Of a stretch of DNA of 64,000 bases, positions 16,440 to 25,348 are shown piece by piece. The notes beneath the pieces are model-generated. The model saw only the letters and a list, made by a program, of their open reading frames with translations, made no database searches and was not told the origin of the DNA. Positions within the stretch are counted from its first letter, which is position 1; each line of letters opens with the position of its first letter. The position numbers and the translations under genes are program-made. The stretch comes from JAGQRJ01 sp041402045 (GTDB taxonomy: Bacteria; Planctomycetota; J058): positions 1 through 64,000 of the forward strand of contig JAWKSZ010000003.1 of the NCBI GenBank assembly GCA_041402045.1, in the 5' to 3' direction.

Positions 16440-17699
16440 CTACCAGGTTTGGTCGAAGAGCCTACGCGCGCGGCGGCGGTGCGTGGCGCTGACCTCCCCC
16501 AGCACCAGGCCGTGGCGCCGCGCAGGCTCGGCGAGGGCGCGGGCCTGAGCCTGGACCGCCTCGAGCCCCGCCGCCGCGCGCCGCGCCAGCGCCGCCGCCG
16601 GGTCGAGGGGCTCGCCGCGGAGCGCCGCCAGGGCCAGGTCCTCGGCCGCGGCGGTCGGGTCGTCGGCCGCCCAGCGCAGCCGCCGCGCGTCGGTGGCCTG
16701 GAGCGCGGCCAGGGCCTCGGGGGTGACCCGGGTCCAGAGCTGGCCCAGGAGCGCCGCCGTCGCCTCGAGCGCCGCGTTCAGCTTCGGGCGGGCCACGCTG
16801 AGGTTGAGCTCGAGCAGCGAGCACTCGGGGAAGGCGCTGAGGCTGGCCTGGGCGTCGTAGCTCAGCCCGCTGTCCACGAGCTCGGTGGTCAGGGCCGCGG
16901 CGGGGCCGCCGTCGAGGAGCGCGTGCACGACCTCGAACGCTGCGAACTCGGGCGCCGCGCGCCCGGGGCCGCGCAGCGCGAGCCAGAGCTCGACCTGGGG
17001 GCCGCTCCCGGTGTCGACGAAGCGCAGGGCCGGGGGCAGCTCCGGCGGCGGCGCCGGCTCGGGGAGCCGCGCGCCCGCGGGGAGCTGGTCCAGGCACGCG
17101 GTCGCCGCGGTCCAGGCGTCCTGGCCCACGGGGCCCGCCGCGGCGACGACCACGTTCTCGCGCTGCACGAGCCGCTGCCGCCAGGCGTCCACCCGCTCCG
17201 GGGTCAGCCGGCGCAGGCCGGCCTCGTCGCCCAGGATCGGGCGGGCCAGGGGGTGGCCGGCGAACACGATCCCGCGCAGCAGATCCTCGGGGGCGGTGGG
17301 GCGCCCGCGCTCGTCGAGGCCCTCGAGCAGCTCCTCGCGGATCACCTCGACCTCGGCGGCGAAGCCGTGGTAGCGCGGGCGCAGCAGCAGCTCGCCGAGC
17401 AGCTCGAGCCCGGGCTCGAGGGCGGCGGGCTCGAGGTCCCAGGTGATCACCAGCGCGTCGTCGGAGGGCCTCGGGCTCCTCCCCAGCTCGGCGAAGCGCG
17501 CGAGCAGCGCGCCGGCGCTGGGGTAGGGGCCGGCGCCGCGGAACAGCAGGTGCTCGAGGGCGTGGGTCAGCCCGGCGTCCCCGGGGCTTCGTAGCGCGGG
17601 CCGCCGCGCAGGGCCACGCACACGCTCGCCCGCGCGAGGGTGCGGCAGCGGCGCGAGCGGGGTCGCGACCCCGGCTCGGGCCAAGGCCTGGGGGCTCAC
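16440..17699 (-). CDS. M16 family zinc peptidase-like protein (two frameshifts near the 5' end)
   Basis: About 419 residues from GTG 17699, overlapping the stop of the gene before it by four bases. The zinc motif HxxEH is intact in LTHALEHLLFRG, and the distal Glu region EVEVIREELLEG follows at the right distance, so the N-terminal half looks active. The second half (SGLSYDAQASLSAF, LSVARPKLNAALEATAALLG) is the usual non-catalytic M16 half. Between 17570 and 17660 the frame changes twice: TLARASVCVALRGGPRYEAPG is read in a neighbouring frame and one G is missing from the GGGG run before DAGLTHA. I infer sequencing errors. The protein lacks an obvious signal peptide. Confidence 0.75.
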   Translation of the reverse strand: MSPQALARAGVATPLAPLPHPRAGERVRGPARRPALRSPGDAGLTHALEHLLFRGAGPYPSAGALLARFAELGRSPRPSDDALVITWDLEPAALEPGLELLGELLLRPRYHGFAAEVEVIREELLEGLDERGRPTAPEDLLRGIVFAGHPLARPILGDEAGLRRLTPERVDAWRQRLVQRENVVVAAAGPVGQDAWTAATACLDQLPAGARLPEPAPPPELPPALRFVDTGSGPQVELWLALRGPGRAAPEFAAFEVVHALLDGGPAAALTTELVDSGLSYDAQASLSAFPECSLLELNLSVARPKLNAALEATAALLGQLWTRVTPEALAALQATDARRLRWAADDPTAAAEDLALAALRGEPLDPAAALARRAAAGLEAVQAQARALAEPARRHGLVLGEVSATHRRRARRLFDQTW

Positions 17700-18703
17700 G
17701 CGCCGCTGCTGCGGTAGGGGCTGCGCACGCGCTTCGTGCGGTGCTCGGTGACCATGCGGATCCCCTCCTGCACCGCGGTGAACGCGGTCACGTTGACCCG
17801 CCCCTCGCGCCGCTGCGCGGCGTCTGCGAACACGGTCCAGTCGAGGGCCACGCGCTGGGCGCGGTAGTGCTCGACGTTGCTCCCGTGGATCGAGAGCCAC
17901 ACGTCGGCGAAGGACAGGGTCTGGGTCGGGAACAGCGGCAGGGGGTGGTAGACGAAGAACACGATCTCGCCCGGGTACTGCATGCGCCGGGTGTCCGGTT
18001 GCTCGAGGATCCGCCGCCGGCACTCGGAGTTGACCGCGTAGCGCGGGAGCTTGAACTCGCAGCCCACGTGCTGGGCGAGCACCGGGCCGCGGTTCATGAG
18101 GGTCGTGCGCAGGCACACGAGCGCGAAGGGGCCGCGGGGGTCCTTGGTGATCCAGCGCGGCTCGCCGTAGGGGTTCACCCGCTCGATCGAGACGTCCGGG
18201 TGCTGGGCGCGGTGGAGAATGTCCAGCACGTGGCGGTGGCCCATGGGCCGCGACTTGCCCGCGATCCGCAGGTAGTAGCGCCGGTCCCGGGCCTGGTGCG
18301 GGGCGTTGTCGCTGGTGGGCACGTGCAGCACGTAGACCGCGTGGCCCGCCTGGATCTTGCTCCCGGGGATCCGGGGGGGGACCTCGAACACGTTGAAGCT
18401 CGTGAGCTGCGGGGTCACGAGGTTCGGGACCACGTCCTCGAGCCACTCCCGGGTGCCCCCCGAGCGCAGGTCGACCGGCACGCCGCCGTCGATCCGCCCC
18501 TGGTCGTCGAGGCCCAGGAACAGGTGCCCGCCGCCGCCGTTGGCGAAGGCGCTGAGCTGCTTGCTGAGGTTGTCGAGGAAGTCGGCGCGGATCCCGCCGC
18601 GGGCGGGGTCGTGAATGAAGGGCGTCGACTTGAACTCCTGGAAGTCGTGCTCGGTGGGCTCGAGGTCGAGCAGCCGGGCTTCGTCCCAGGCGGCCTCGTT
18701 CAC
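17696..18703 (-). CDS. AlbA_2 (Schlafen-type) nucleic-acid-binding domain protein
   Basis: 335 residues from GTG 18703, overlapping the ttcA stop by four bases. The first 170 residues carry the AlbA_2 pattern: EFKSTPF, LSAFANGGGGHLFLGLDDQG and IDGGVPV, then YYLRIAGKSRPM. This domain is found in Schlafen-like and ATP-dependent helicase-related transcription regulators. The C-terminal half (VCLRTTLMNRGPVLAQ, VALDWTVFAD) looks like an all-beta domain I cannot name. It is translationally coupled to both ttcA and the M16 gene, which is an unusual set of neighbours. No helicase part is present, so a simple DNA or RNA binding role is the most I can infer. Confidence 0.8.
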   Translation of the reverse strand: MNEAAWDEARLLDLEPTEHDFQEFKSTPFIHDPARGGIRADFLDNLSKQLSAFANGGGGHLFLGLDDQGRIDGGVPVDLRSGGTREWLEDVVPNLVTPQLTSFNVFEVPPRIPGSKIQAGHAVYVLHVPTSDNAPHQARDRRYYLRIAGKSRPMGHRHVLDILHRAQHPDVSIERVNPYGEPRWITKDPRGPFALVCLRTTLMNRGPVLAQHVGCEFKLPRYAVNSECRRRILEQPDTRRMQYPGEIVFFVYHPLPLFPTQTLSFADVWLSIHGSNVEHYRAQRVALDWTVFADAAQRREGRVNVTAFTAVQEGIRMVTEHRTKRVRSPYRSSGA

Positions 18704-19542
18704 CGCGTGGGCTCCTGAGGCGCGGCGAGCCCCAGCTGCTCCCAGAGCCCGGCGTCCGCCAGGTGGCTGGGCCGCACGTTGCGCAGGCTCGCGAGGAGCG
18801 TCGCGCGCAGGTTCGGGATCCGCGGCTCGAGCTCGCGCAGGAGCGTCTTGACCTGCTCGCGCCACAGCCCCTCCTGGGAGCCGCAGAGGTTGCAGGGCAG
18901 GATCGGGAAGGCCTGAGCCTGGGCGAAGGTGACGAGGTCCGCCTCGGCGCAGAGGTAGAGCGGGCGGATCACCACGTGCCGCCCGTCGTCGCTCGTGAGC
19001 TTGGGCGGCATGGTCTTGAGCTGCCCGCTGAAGAACTGGTTCAGGAGCAGGGTCTCGATCGCGTCGTCGCGGTGGTGGCCGAGGGCGATCTTGGTGCAGC
19101 CGAGCTTGGTGGCGGCGGTGTAGAGGATCCCGCGGCGCAGGCGGCTGCAGAGCGCGCAGTAGGTGTCCTGGGGCGAGAGCTTCTCGGTGACGACCGAGTA
19201 GGTGTCCTCGCGCAGGATATGGAACTCGCCGCCGCGGGCCTCGAGCCAGGCCCGGAGCGGGGCGCCGTCGTAGCCCGGCTGGACCTGGTCGAGGTGCACG
19301 GGCACGAGCTCGAAGTCGATCGGCGCCCGCTTGCGCAGCTCGTCCAGGAGCACGAGCAGGCTGTAGCTGTCCTTGCCCCCGGAGAGCGCGACCATGACCC
19401 GGTCGCCGTCCTCGAGCATGCCGTAGTCGAGCACCGCCTGGCCCAGCCCGCGGCGCAGGCGGCGCTCGGCGCGGGCCAGCTCGGGGTCGTGGGGCGCGTC
19501 GGCGGGCGGCTCGGCGCGGGGGAGGGGGATCGGGCCGGTCAT
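18700..19542 (-). CDS. ttcA: tRNA 2-thiocytidine(32) synthetase TtcA
   Basis: 280 residues from ATG 19542. TtcA thiolates cytidine 32 of certain tRNAs using ATP and an Fe-S cluster. The PP-loop is ALSGGKDSYSLL (about residues 50-61). The two CxxC pairs that hold the cluster are CALCSRLRRG and CNLCGSQEG, and GHHRDDAIET is the conserved central motif; all key residues are present. Length fits the family. It is the first gene of a run of five minus-strand genes; the upstream 476 bases must hold its promoter. Confidence 0.95.
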   Translation of the reverse strand: MTGPIPLPRAEPPADAPHDPELARAERRLRRGLGQAVLDYGMLEDGDRVMVALSGGKDSYSLLVLLDELRKRAPIDFELVPVHLDQVQPGYDGAPLRAWLEARGGEFHILREDTYSVVTEKLSPQDTYCALCSRLRRGILYTAATKLGCTKIALGHHRDDAIETLLLNQFFSGQLKTMPPKLTSDDGRHVVIRPLYLCAEADLVTFAQAQAFPILPCNLCGSQEGLWREQVKTLLRELEPRIPNLRATLLASLRNVRPSHLADAGLWEQLGLAAPQEPTR

Positions 19543-20018
19543 GGGCCTCAGGGTAACCCGCGCCCTCGATCCCGTCGCGCGTCGACCTGGCGCGGGTACG
19601 CACGACAGCCCCTGCGGTGGGGGCAGGGGCTGCGCGCTCTGGAAGGAAGGTAAGGGAGCGCGGGCGGGGCGCGTCGGAACGCCCAGCGTGCCTCGCCCGC
19701 GCGGTGAGGTCACGGGGCACAATTGCAACGCGGGGGCCGGCCGTAAGTCCCTGTTTGGTGGGCCGAGGTCCGCACGCGCGGCGAAGTTGATAAGAAACCT
19801 GACCCGTATCCGGGACTCCCTGGGTCGTACCCCAGGACGTCGCGCGAACCTCGCGTCCTGGGCCCCCGGCGAGACGCGAGCGAGACGATCCGCGCCGTAT
19901 CGTCGTCTCGCATGCGTGGCGCGACCGACCGCAAAAATCACGAAGGTCTCGATCACGGATAAAGTTGTGCGTCGCCCTCGACCGATACGTCTGTTGGACA
20001 GGGAACAGGGGGCAAGCA
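19543..20018. other. Divergent intergenic region with two strong hairpins
   Basis: 476 bases separate ttcA (leftward) from the pentapeptide gene (rightward). It holds a 10-bp perfect stem CAGCCCCTGC (19606-19615) / GCAGGGGCTG (19623-19632) and a 9-bp stem CCCAGGACG (19831-19839) / CGTCCTGGG (19854-19862). The second half is less GC-rich (AT-rich patches around 19785-19800 and 19930-19970), as expected for promoters. I cannot assign -35/-10 boxes with confidence. A structured leader or small RNA is possible but unproven. Confidence 0.45.
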
Positions 20019-21020
20019 ATGAGCCAAGGAAACGCAGCAGAGGGCGGACTGACCGCTCGGATCTCGGGGTCGTGGGCGCGTCTGCGCGACATGGTGTCGA
20101 CCCGCAGCACGCGTCGGCTCGTGCGCCAGGTGGAGCTGCACGAGCAGGAGCGCACCCGCACGATCGAGCGCGTGCGCACCAAGCGCCTCGAGCGCGAGAA
20201 GAAGTCGGGCGCGATCGTGACCCAGGACACCCTCGCGATCCGCTGGTTCACCCCCCGCGGCCGTGAGGCGCGGCAGCAGGTGGTCGACGACCTGCGCCAC
20301 CACCAGGGCGCGCACCTGCTCGAGATCGTCGAGGAGTTCCGCCGCCGCGGCGTCCCGCCGGGGCGCGTGGACCTGCGCGGGATCGACCTGCGCGGCGAGG
20401 ACCTGGCTGCCGCGGGCCTGGCCCACGCCGACCTCACCGGCGCGCAGCTCGACGGCTGCAACCTGGACCGCGCCGACCTGCGCGAGGCGACGCTCACGAA
20501 CGCCAGCCTCTCGGGCGCGTTCCTGCGCAGCGCCAAGCTGAGCAGGTGCGACCTGCGCGGCGCGGACCTGCGCGAGGCGCACCTGCGCGAGGCCGACCTG
20601 GGCGAGGCCAAGCTCGACGACGCGCTGCTCGACGGCGCGAACTTCCGCCGGACCGTGATCGCGGGCGTGGACATGCGCAAGGTCGACCGCTCGCGGGTGG
20701 ACCTGAGCCAGGCCTTCCACCGGCGCCCGCAGCGCGAGACCCGCAGCTCCCGGCGCTGGGAGCCCGTGGGCCGGCCCCCGGCCACCGAGCCGCGCCACGC
20801 CACCGAGCGCTACGCCCGGGCCAAGGTCGAGAAGGCCGTGACCGAGACCCGGGATCCGGCGCCGGTGATCCGCTGGCCGTTCCAGTCGGCGACCGGCGAC
20901 TTCGACGACGCGCTCATGGAGCTGGCCGAGCTGCGCGATCGGGTGCAGGAGGTGCGGGTGGTGGTCAACGGCGTGGAGCGCACGCTCTACGTCTGCCCGC
21001 CCGCCCGCAAGGCCGGCTAG
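20019..21020 (+). CDS. Pentapeptide-repeat protein
   Basis: 333 residues from ATG 20019 after AGGGGG. Residues about 110-225 hold pentapeptide repeats of the A(D/N)Lxx type (VDLRG IDLRG EDLAA, then ADLTG, ADLRE, ANFRR), about 20 units, which should fold as a right-handed beta-helix. The N-terminal 100 residues are highly charged and helical, with Arg/Lys/Glu-rich coiled-coil character. The C-terminal 100 residues end in a small beta domain (VRVVVNGVERTLYVCPP). No signal peptide, so it should be cytoplasmic. The repeat is shorter than in the gyrase-protecting Qnr proteins; function unknown. It is a single gene with its own terminator. Confidence 0.85.
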   Translation: MSQGNAAEGGLTARISGSWARLRDMVSTRSTRRLVRQVELHEQERTRTIERVRTKRLEREKKSGAIVTQDTLAIRWFTPRGREARQQVVDDLRHHQGAHLLEIVEEFRRRGVPPGRVDLRGIDLRGEDLAAAGLAHADLTGAQLDGCNLDRADLREATLTNASLSGAFLRSAKLSRCDLRGADLREAHLREADLGEAKLDDALLDGANFRRTVIAGVDMRKVDRSRVDLSQAFHRRPQRETRSSRRWEPVGRPPATEPRHATERYARAKVEKAVTETRDPAPVIRWPFQSATGDFDDALMELAELRDRVQEVRVVVNGVERTLYVCPPARKAG

Positions 21021-21043
21021 GAACAAGCTCCGGTAAAGCCCAC

Positions 21044-21069
21044 CACGCGGCGCCTGCGGGCGCCGCGTG
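21044..21069 (+). terminator. Rho-independent-like terminator after the pentapeptide gene
   Basis: Perfect 11-bp stem CACGCGGCGCC (21044-21054) and GGCGCCGCGTG (21059-21069) with a 4-base loop, followed by TCGTTTGGTT, a weak T-rich tail. It lies 24 bases after the stop. Confidence 0.6.
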
Positions 21070-21198
21070 TCGTTTGGTTCGTGGGTCCAACGCCGATCCG
21101 CAGATCGTTCCACCGCCGCGACGCAATCCACCTGCCGCAACGCCTTAGGGCCCTGGCATACGCGGTGCACTCGCCCCTCGCGAGTCCCCGAGGTGCCC

Positions 21199-22098
21199 GT
21201 GACGATCGTTCGCCGTCTGCTCCTGCTCTCCCTGCTGAGCCTCACGTCGGTCCTGGCCCAGGACCTGACGGGTAGCTACGCGCTGGTCGGGCGCTACTCG
21301 ACCCGCCGCGGGACGGCGGTCGAGCTCGAGCTCAGCCAGGGGGCCAACGGCCTCGAGGCGCGGCGGGTGGCGCGCTACACCGGCTGGCGCTTCCGCGCCG
21401 AGCCGCCCCTGCTCTGGACCTCGAGCGAGGTCCGGCAGGCGGGGCGGATCGTGCAGGTGACCTACACCCTCGACGCCAACGGCGCGCCCTCGAGCCTGAT
21501 CGAGCGCCTGGACGCGGACCAGGACCCAGGGGACGCCGCGGTGGCGGGGGTGCGCGCAGGCAACGTGCTCCGCGCCTACTACCGCGTGAGCCCGTCCGGC
21601 GAACAGATCGAGGAGCTGGTGGTCAACGCCACCCGCCGCGCGTCCGAGGGCTGGTGGTACTGGATCCGCACCAGCGGCCGCCGGCGCACCCCGCCGCCCC
21701 CGCCGCCCCCCGCCAGCACGTTCGTGGACGGCTTCCAGGCGCGCGGGATCCAGGACCCGAGCCTCTACTACTACTTCAACGTCCAGCCCAGCAGCCTGAC
21801 CGGGATCAAGGACCCCGACGCCACCGACGGCCTGCGCCGGAACCCGCTGGACGTGACCTTCCAACGGATCGCCTTCGTGCGCGCCATGATCTGGGACAGC
21901 ACGCTGCGCTTCCGCCTGGAGACCACCGGCCCCGACGCGGGCCTGGTCACGAACGGGGGCACCTGGCGCGTGGGGACGGTCACCGACCCCAACGACGGGG
22001 CGGTCTACGAGGTCGTGCACTGGCAGGACCTCGACGACAACAGCTTCTCGATCTACTACAAGGACGGCGCGCTCTACTCGATCTACTACGAGAACTGA
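21199..22098 (+). CDS. Secreted protein of unknown function
   Basis: 299 residues from GTG 21199. I chose this start because a signal peptide follows at once (TIVRRLLLLSLLSLTSVLAQ); the longer frame from 21067 would put 44 unlikely residues before it. The mature part has a first beta-rich domain (about 25-150, LTGSYALVGRYSTRRGTAVE), a Pro-rich linker (PPPPPPPAST near 175) and a second Tyr/Asp-rich domain that ends SFSIYYKDGALYSIYYEN. I do not recognise the family. It stands alone between a terminator and a convergent gene. Confidence 0.7.
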   Translation: MTIVRRLLLLSLLSLTSVLAQDLTGSYALVGRYSTRRGTAVELELSQGANGLEARRVARYTGWRFRAEPPLLWTSSEVRQAGRIVQVTYTLDANGAPSSLIERLDADQDPGDAAVAGVRAGNVLRAYYRVSPSGEQIEELVVNATRRASEGWWYWIRTSGRRRTPPPPPPPASTFVDGFQARGIQDPSLYYYFNVQPSSLTGIKDPDATDGLRRNPLDVTFQRIAFVRAMIWDSTLRFRLETTGPDAGLVTNGGTWRVGTVTDPNDGAVYEVVHWQDLDDNSFSIYYKDGALYSIYYEN

Positions 22099-22228
22099 GC
22101 CCGGACCGAGCGACACTGGCGCTCGAGCGACCCTGGACCTCCAACGCTGAGGGTTGATCTCGGCGCTCTCTGCGTGTTCGTGGAGGAGGCGTTGCGCTGT
22201 CGCGGCTTGGTGTCGCGCACGTCCTACG

Positions 22229-22846
22229 TCAATGCTGGAAGCTCGCGGTCGCCACGACGAGCACCCCGCAGGCGATCAGGATCAACGCCAGCGAGGCCAG
22301 AGGCAGCCAGAAGAACGGGCTGGTGTGGAAGCGCACGGACGCCCGGTGCTCCTGCACGCGAGCGCGGTAGTCTGCCGTGCAGACCCGGATCGCGTCGGTG
22401 GTGCTGAGCGTGATCGCGATCGCGGCGGCGTAGGCGAGGCCGATCACCAGGCTCACGCCGCTCGACGCGGGGGGGAGCGCCAGGTTCAGGACCGCGCCGA
22501 TCACGTTCAGCGCGATCATCGAGATCCGGCCCCACTCCTGGTAGCGCCACAGTCCGACTCCGGCCGCGACGTGACCCGCTCCGAACACCAGCATCCCAAA
22601 GGCGAGGGTCGCGCTCACGGCCGTCGGCTCGCCCGCGAACACGAGCGGGGCGGCGAGCAGGCTCAGGAGTCCGCCCACGATCGCGCTCCAGAGCGCGATC
22701 GCGCGCAGGTGCGCCTCGGCGCCGAGCAGGTCGCGGGGGCGCTCTGGCGCGCAGAGGCGGGCGCGCCGCCGCTTGCGAGAGGCGCGGGGCGGACGGTAGG
22801 GGGAGCGGGCTGGGGCGCGGGGCAGACGGGCGGACGCGGGGCTCAT
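22229..22846 (-). CDS. Integral membrane protein with four helices
   Basis: 205 residues from ATG 22846, with AAGGAG seven bases upstream. A Pro/Arg-rich cytoplasmic start of about 45 residues is followed by four hydrophobic segments: ALWSAIVGGLLSLLAAPLVF, LAFGMLVFGAGHVAAGVGLW, IALNVIGAVLNLAL/VSLVIGLAYAAAIAITL, and FFWLPLASLALILIACGVLV at the C-terminus. The WRYQEWGRIS motif after helix 2 is common in small uncharacterised bacterial membrane proteins. Function unknown. It lies 116 bases after the secreted-protein gene on the same strand. Confidence 0.65.
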   Translation of the reverse strand: MSPASARLPRAPARSPYRPPRASRKRRRARLCAPERPRDLLGAEAHLRAIALWSAIVGGLLSLLAAPLVFAGEPTAVSATLAFGMLVFGAGHVAAGVGLWRYQEWGRISMIALNVIGAVLNLALPPASSGVSLVIGLAYAAAIAITLSTTDAIRVCTADYRARVQEHRASVRFHTSPFFWLPLASLALILIACGVLVVATASFQH

Positions 22847-22962
22847 GGGGACTCCTTGGGGTCGTCTACCCAGGAGTTCCCCGTCGCCCCGCGGACCGCG
22901 CACTGGAAATCCGAGCGTGGTCCTCGGACCCCGCCCGCGGGTGCTGGCCGGAGGAGGGCGCG

Positions 22963-24297
22963 TTAGCGCGGGAGCAGGTCCTCGATCCCGCGGGCGTCCT
23001 CGCCGCCGAACTGCAGGAGGTCGTGGCGCAGCGAGGGGAAGGCCAGCGCGCTGACCTCGTCCTCGGGGAGCGAGCCCACGACGCGCGCGAGGTCGGCGGG
23101 GACGCCCCGGCCGTCGATCGGCATGGCCCGCGAGAGGCGGTCGATCTCGCCGTCGCCCAGGTAGTAGGCGGGGTCGCGGGAGAGGGGATACAGCGTGGTC
23201 GTGCCGGTCAGCGCCTGCTCAATGAAGGCGTTCGAGTCGTTGCACACGCCGAGGTGGAAGTAGCCGCCGTGGGGCAGCTCGGGGTGCTTGGCCTTGTTGG
23301 CCTCGAAGGAGCGCCGGACCTCGCCGGCGACTCGCACGGCCTCCCCGGCCTGCTCGCCGGTGTAGGTGCGCGCCACGCGCCCGCCGGTCCAGGCGTTGCC
23401 CTTGGAGAGCATGGGCCGGAACTTGGCGTCGCCGTCGATCCCCATGAAGAAGGAGACGTCCGCGTTGACGTTGGCGCCACGCACGATCAGCTCGTGCTGC
23501 GCGTGCCCCGCGGGGACGAGCAGCGGCCGGTCGCTGCCCGGGACGGCCAGCTCGGTGTTGATCCAGAACGGCGTCGCCACCTCCCGGCCCCGGTAGTAGA
23601 GGTCGGCGAAGTTGGCGAAGTAGCGCGCGTCGCGCACCTCGACCTTGTGGTTCTGCTGGATCAGCTTCACCAGCTCGAGCGGCGTCGTCGCGGTCTGCTT
23701 GCCGACCTCGATCGTGAGCATGGGCGCGCTGGGGTCGTTGAGCGCGAGCTCGTTCAGCACCGCGGCCAGCCGGGCGCTCGCCGGGTAGCGCGAGGCCTTG
23801 TCCGGGTCGACCTCGTCGCCGCGCTGGAGCCCGAGGCCCAGGTCCTGGAGCCCGCTCTCGCTCGGCGCCGCGGCGTCGGTCGGGAGCCCCAGCCGCTCGG
23901 TGCGCGGCTGCTTCGCGACCTGGGGTCCGCCAGGCAGTCCGCCGTCGCTGGGCTCGGTCGCCGGCGCGCCGCCCTGGGCCTGCGCCTGGCTGAACGCCCG
24001 CAGCGCCTGGCCCATTTGGGCCACGGTGGCCGGGGGCAGGTAGTCCAGCTCCGCGGGCGCCTGGCCGCTCTTGACCGCCGCCTTGATCAGGCCGCCGATC
24101 TTGTGCTTCTGGGCCGGAGTCAGGACGCCGGTGGCCTGAGGCGAGTTCCCGAGTTGGCCCAGGATCGCCTCGACCGCCGCCGGGGCGTTGGGGTCCTGAG
24201 ACAGATCGCGGACCAGGTCCGTGAGCATGTAGGGGCGGTCTTGCGCCGACGCCCCCACGATCAACAGCAGGCCGAGCAGTGATCCCCAACGCTTCAT
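22963..24297 (-). CDS. Secreted protein of unknown function
   Basis: 444 residues from ATG 24297 with AGGGGG upstream. A signal peptide (RWGSLLGLLLIVGASAQ) opens it. Residues about 20-180 are helical and rich in Ala/Gln/Pro; residues about 190-444 form a conserved-looking domain with FADLYYRGREVATPFWINTE, HAQHELIVRGANVNADVSFF and FHLGVCNDSNAFIEQAL. The Cys followed by Asn-Asp and the nearby His could be catalytic, but I do not know the family and make no functional claim. It is followed by the membrane-protein gene. Confidence 0.65.
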   Translation of the reverse strand: MKRWGSLLGLLLIVGASAQDRPYMLTDLVRDLSQDPNAPAAVEAILGQLGNSPQATGVLTPAQKHKIGGLIKAAVKSGQAPAELDYLPPATVAQMGQALRAFSQAQAQGGAPATEPSDGGLPGGPQVAKQPRTERLGLPTDAAAPSESGLQDLGLGLQRGDEVDPDKASRYPASARLAAVLNELALNDPSAPMLTIEVGKQTATTPLELVKLIQQNHKVEVRDARYFANFADLYYRGREVATPFWINTELAVPGSDRPLLVPAGHAQHELIVRGANVNADVSFFMGIDGDAKFRPMLSKGNAWTGGRVARTYTGEQAGEAVRVAGEVRRSFEANKAKHPELPHGGYFHLGVCNDSNAFIEQALTGTTTLYPLSRDPAYYLGDGEIDRLSRAMPIDGRGVPADLARVVGSLPEDEVSALAFPSLRHDLLQFGGEDARGIEDLLPR

Positions 24298-24361
24298 GGA
24301 ACCCCCTAACACGCTGGAGCTTAGAGCCTGCCCCGGGCCGTGTCTACGCCGCCGGTCTCGC

Positions 24362-24560
24362 GGCCTCAGAGAGCTTGATCAGAGAGGGCCTGGCCGGGCG
24401 GCGGCATGTACGCGCTCCACGCGTCACGCGGTGTCTCAGCGCTCTGTGCGGCTCCTGGCGGACGGGTTCGCGGTTCCTGGGCGAGCGGTCGGCGTTGGAT
24501 CCGCGCGGTCGAGGCGTGCCCCCGTCCCGAACATACGGACGGGGGCGCGGCCCGCAGGTC
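24362..24560. repeat. Long dispersed repeat A, copy 1 (contains palindrome P)
   Basis: About 200 bases match 28521-28735 with scattered differences: both share GCCTCAGAGAGC, GGCGGCATGTACGCGCTC, CGCGTCACGCGG, CTCCTGGCGGAC, CCTGGGCGAGCGG and GGTCGAGGCGTGCCCCCGTC in the same order. The end is palindrome P: CCCCCGTCC (24519-24527), 9-base loop, GGACGGGGG (24537-24545). It fills most of the gap between 24297 and 24620; no gene is supported here. Confidence 0.75.
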
Positions 24561-24619
24561 CACCAGCGCCCCCTTCGCGCCGAGGACTCTTGGCACGCCA
24601 CACCTGCGCGCAAGCCGGT

Positions 24620-25348
24620 TCACCTGCGCCCAGGCTGCTTCGTTTGGCCATTGGGATTCTTTGGGGTTGTGTACAAGGTCTCCGTCTCCCTGCCTCGACA
24701 GCACAGCTCAAGATGACGAACCTGGCCGCTGGCATCTGTGTAGGCGTCCAGATAGACCCTGGAGTGGAAGTGGTCGTCATAGTAGTTCCAACGGACTACA
24801 AAACCATCCAGCCTTAAATTGGTGTCTATGGCACGTCCTACTCTGTAGCCGTCGCCAAGCGCATAGCCAAGGTGAGCGAGGTCTAGAGTGTCGGGATCAT
24901 TGACCGCAACACGGCGTCGAATCGCGGTTAGGAACCTCCGGCCTGTCTCGACTGCTATTTCGTGACCGGGGTCGACGTCATACGGTTGGACGGCGTAAAG
25001 GGACGCTAGCCGCTCGTCTTCGAAAACTGCGGAGGCTGCCACCGTGACCATTGCCATTTCTCCTTGCGCGGGAGAGAAGGCTATGCCTTGGGCATGCCAA
25101 CGCTGTGTGCCGTCTCGTTCGCCAACGAACTGTAGTGTTTCACCTGGCGTAGTATTGCTTTGTGAGGCTACGGCAGAGAGTTCTGCAGGACTCACTCCAC
25201 CGTGCACATCTTCTAGGATGCTAGGAACTGAAGACCTCAGGGGTGCACTCTTGGGCCGCCTGAAGACGCGAAGCCCTGCCGCGGTCACGGCAAGAACAGA
25301 GCCAAGAATGATGAACGCGTGGATTCGGTGGCGCCTGTGCGTTTTCAC
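24620..25348 (-). CDS. Membrane-anchored protein of unknown function
   Basis: 242 residues from GTG 25348. A basic start (KTHRRHRIH) and one hydrophobic segment (AFIILGSVLAVTAAGLRV) anchor it; the rest is soluble and exported or cytoplasmic depending on topology (positive-inside rule favours an outside C-terminus). The C-terminal domain is rich in Tyr/Asp (NYYDDHFHSRVYLDAYTDAS, then LELCCRGRETETLY). GC content and codon use are clearly lower than in the flanking genes, as for the other genes of this repeat island, which suggests transfer. It lies in the same direction as the RHS operon. It could be a displaced toxin-tip or immunity gene, but nothing in the sequence proves this. Confidence 0.6.
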   Translation of the reverse strand: MKTHRRHRIHAFIILGSVLAVTAAGLRVFRRPKSAPLRSSVPSILEDVHGGVSPAELSAVASQSNTTPGETLQFVGERDGTQRWHAQGIAFSPAQGEMAMVTVAASAVFEDERLASLYAVQPYDVDPGHEIAVETGRRFLTAIRRRVAVNDPDTLDLAHLGYALGDGYRVGRAIDTNLRLDGFVVRWNYYDDHFHSRVYLDAYTDASGQVRHLELCCRGRETETLYTTPKNPNGQTKQPGRR

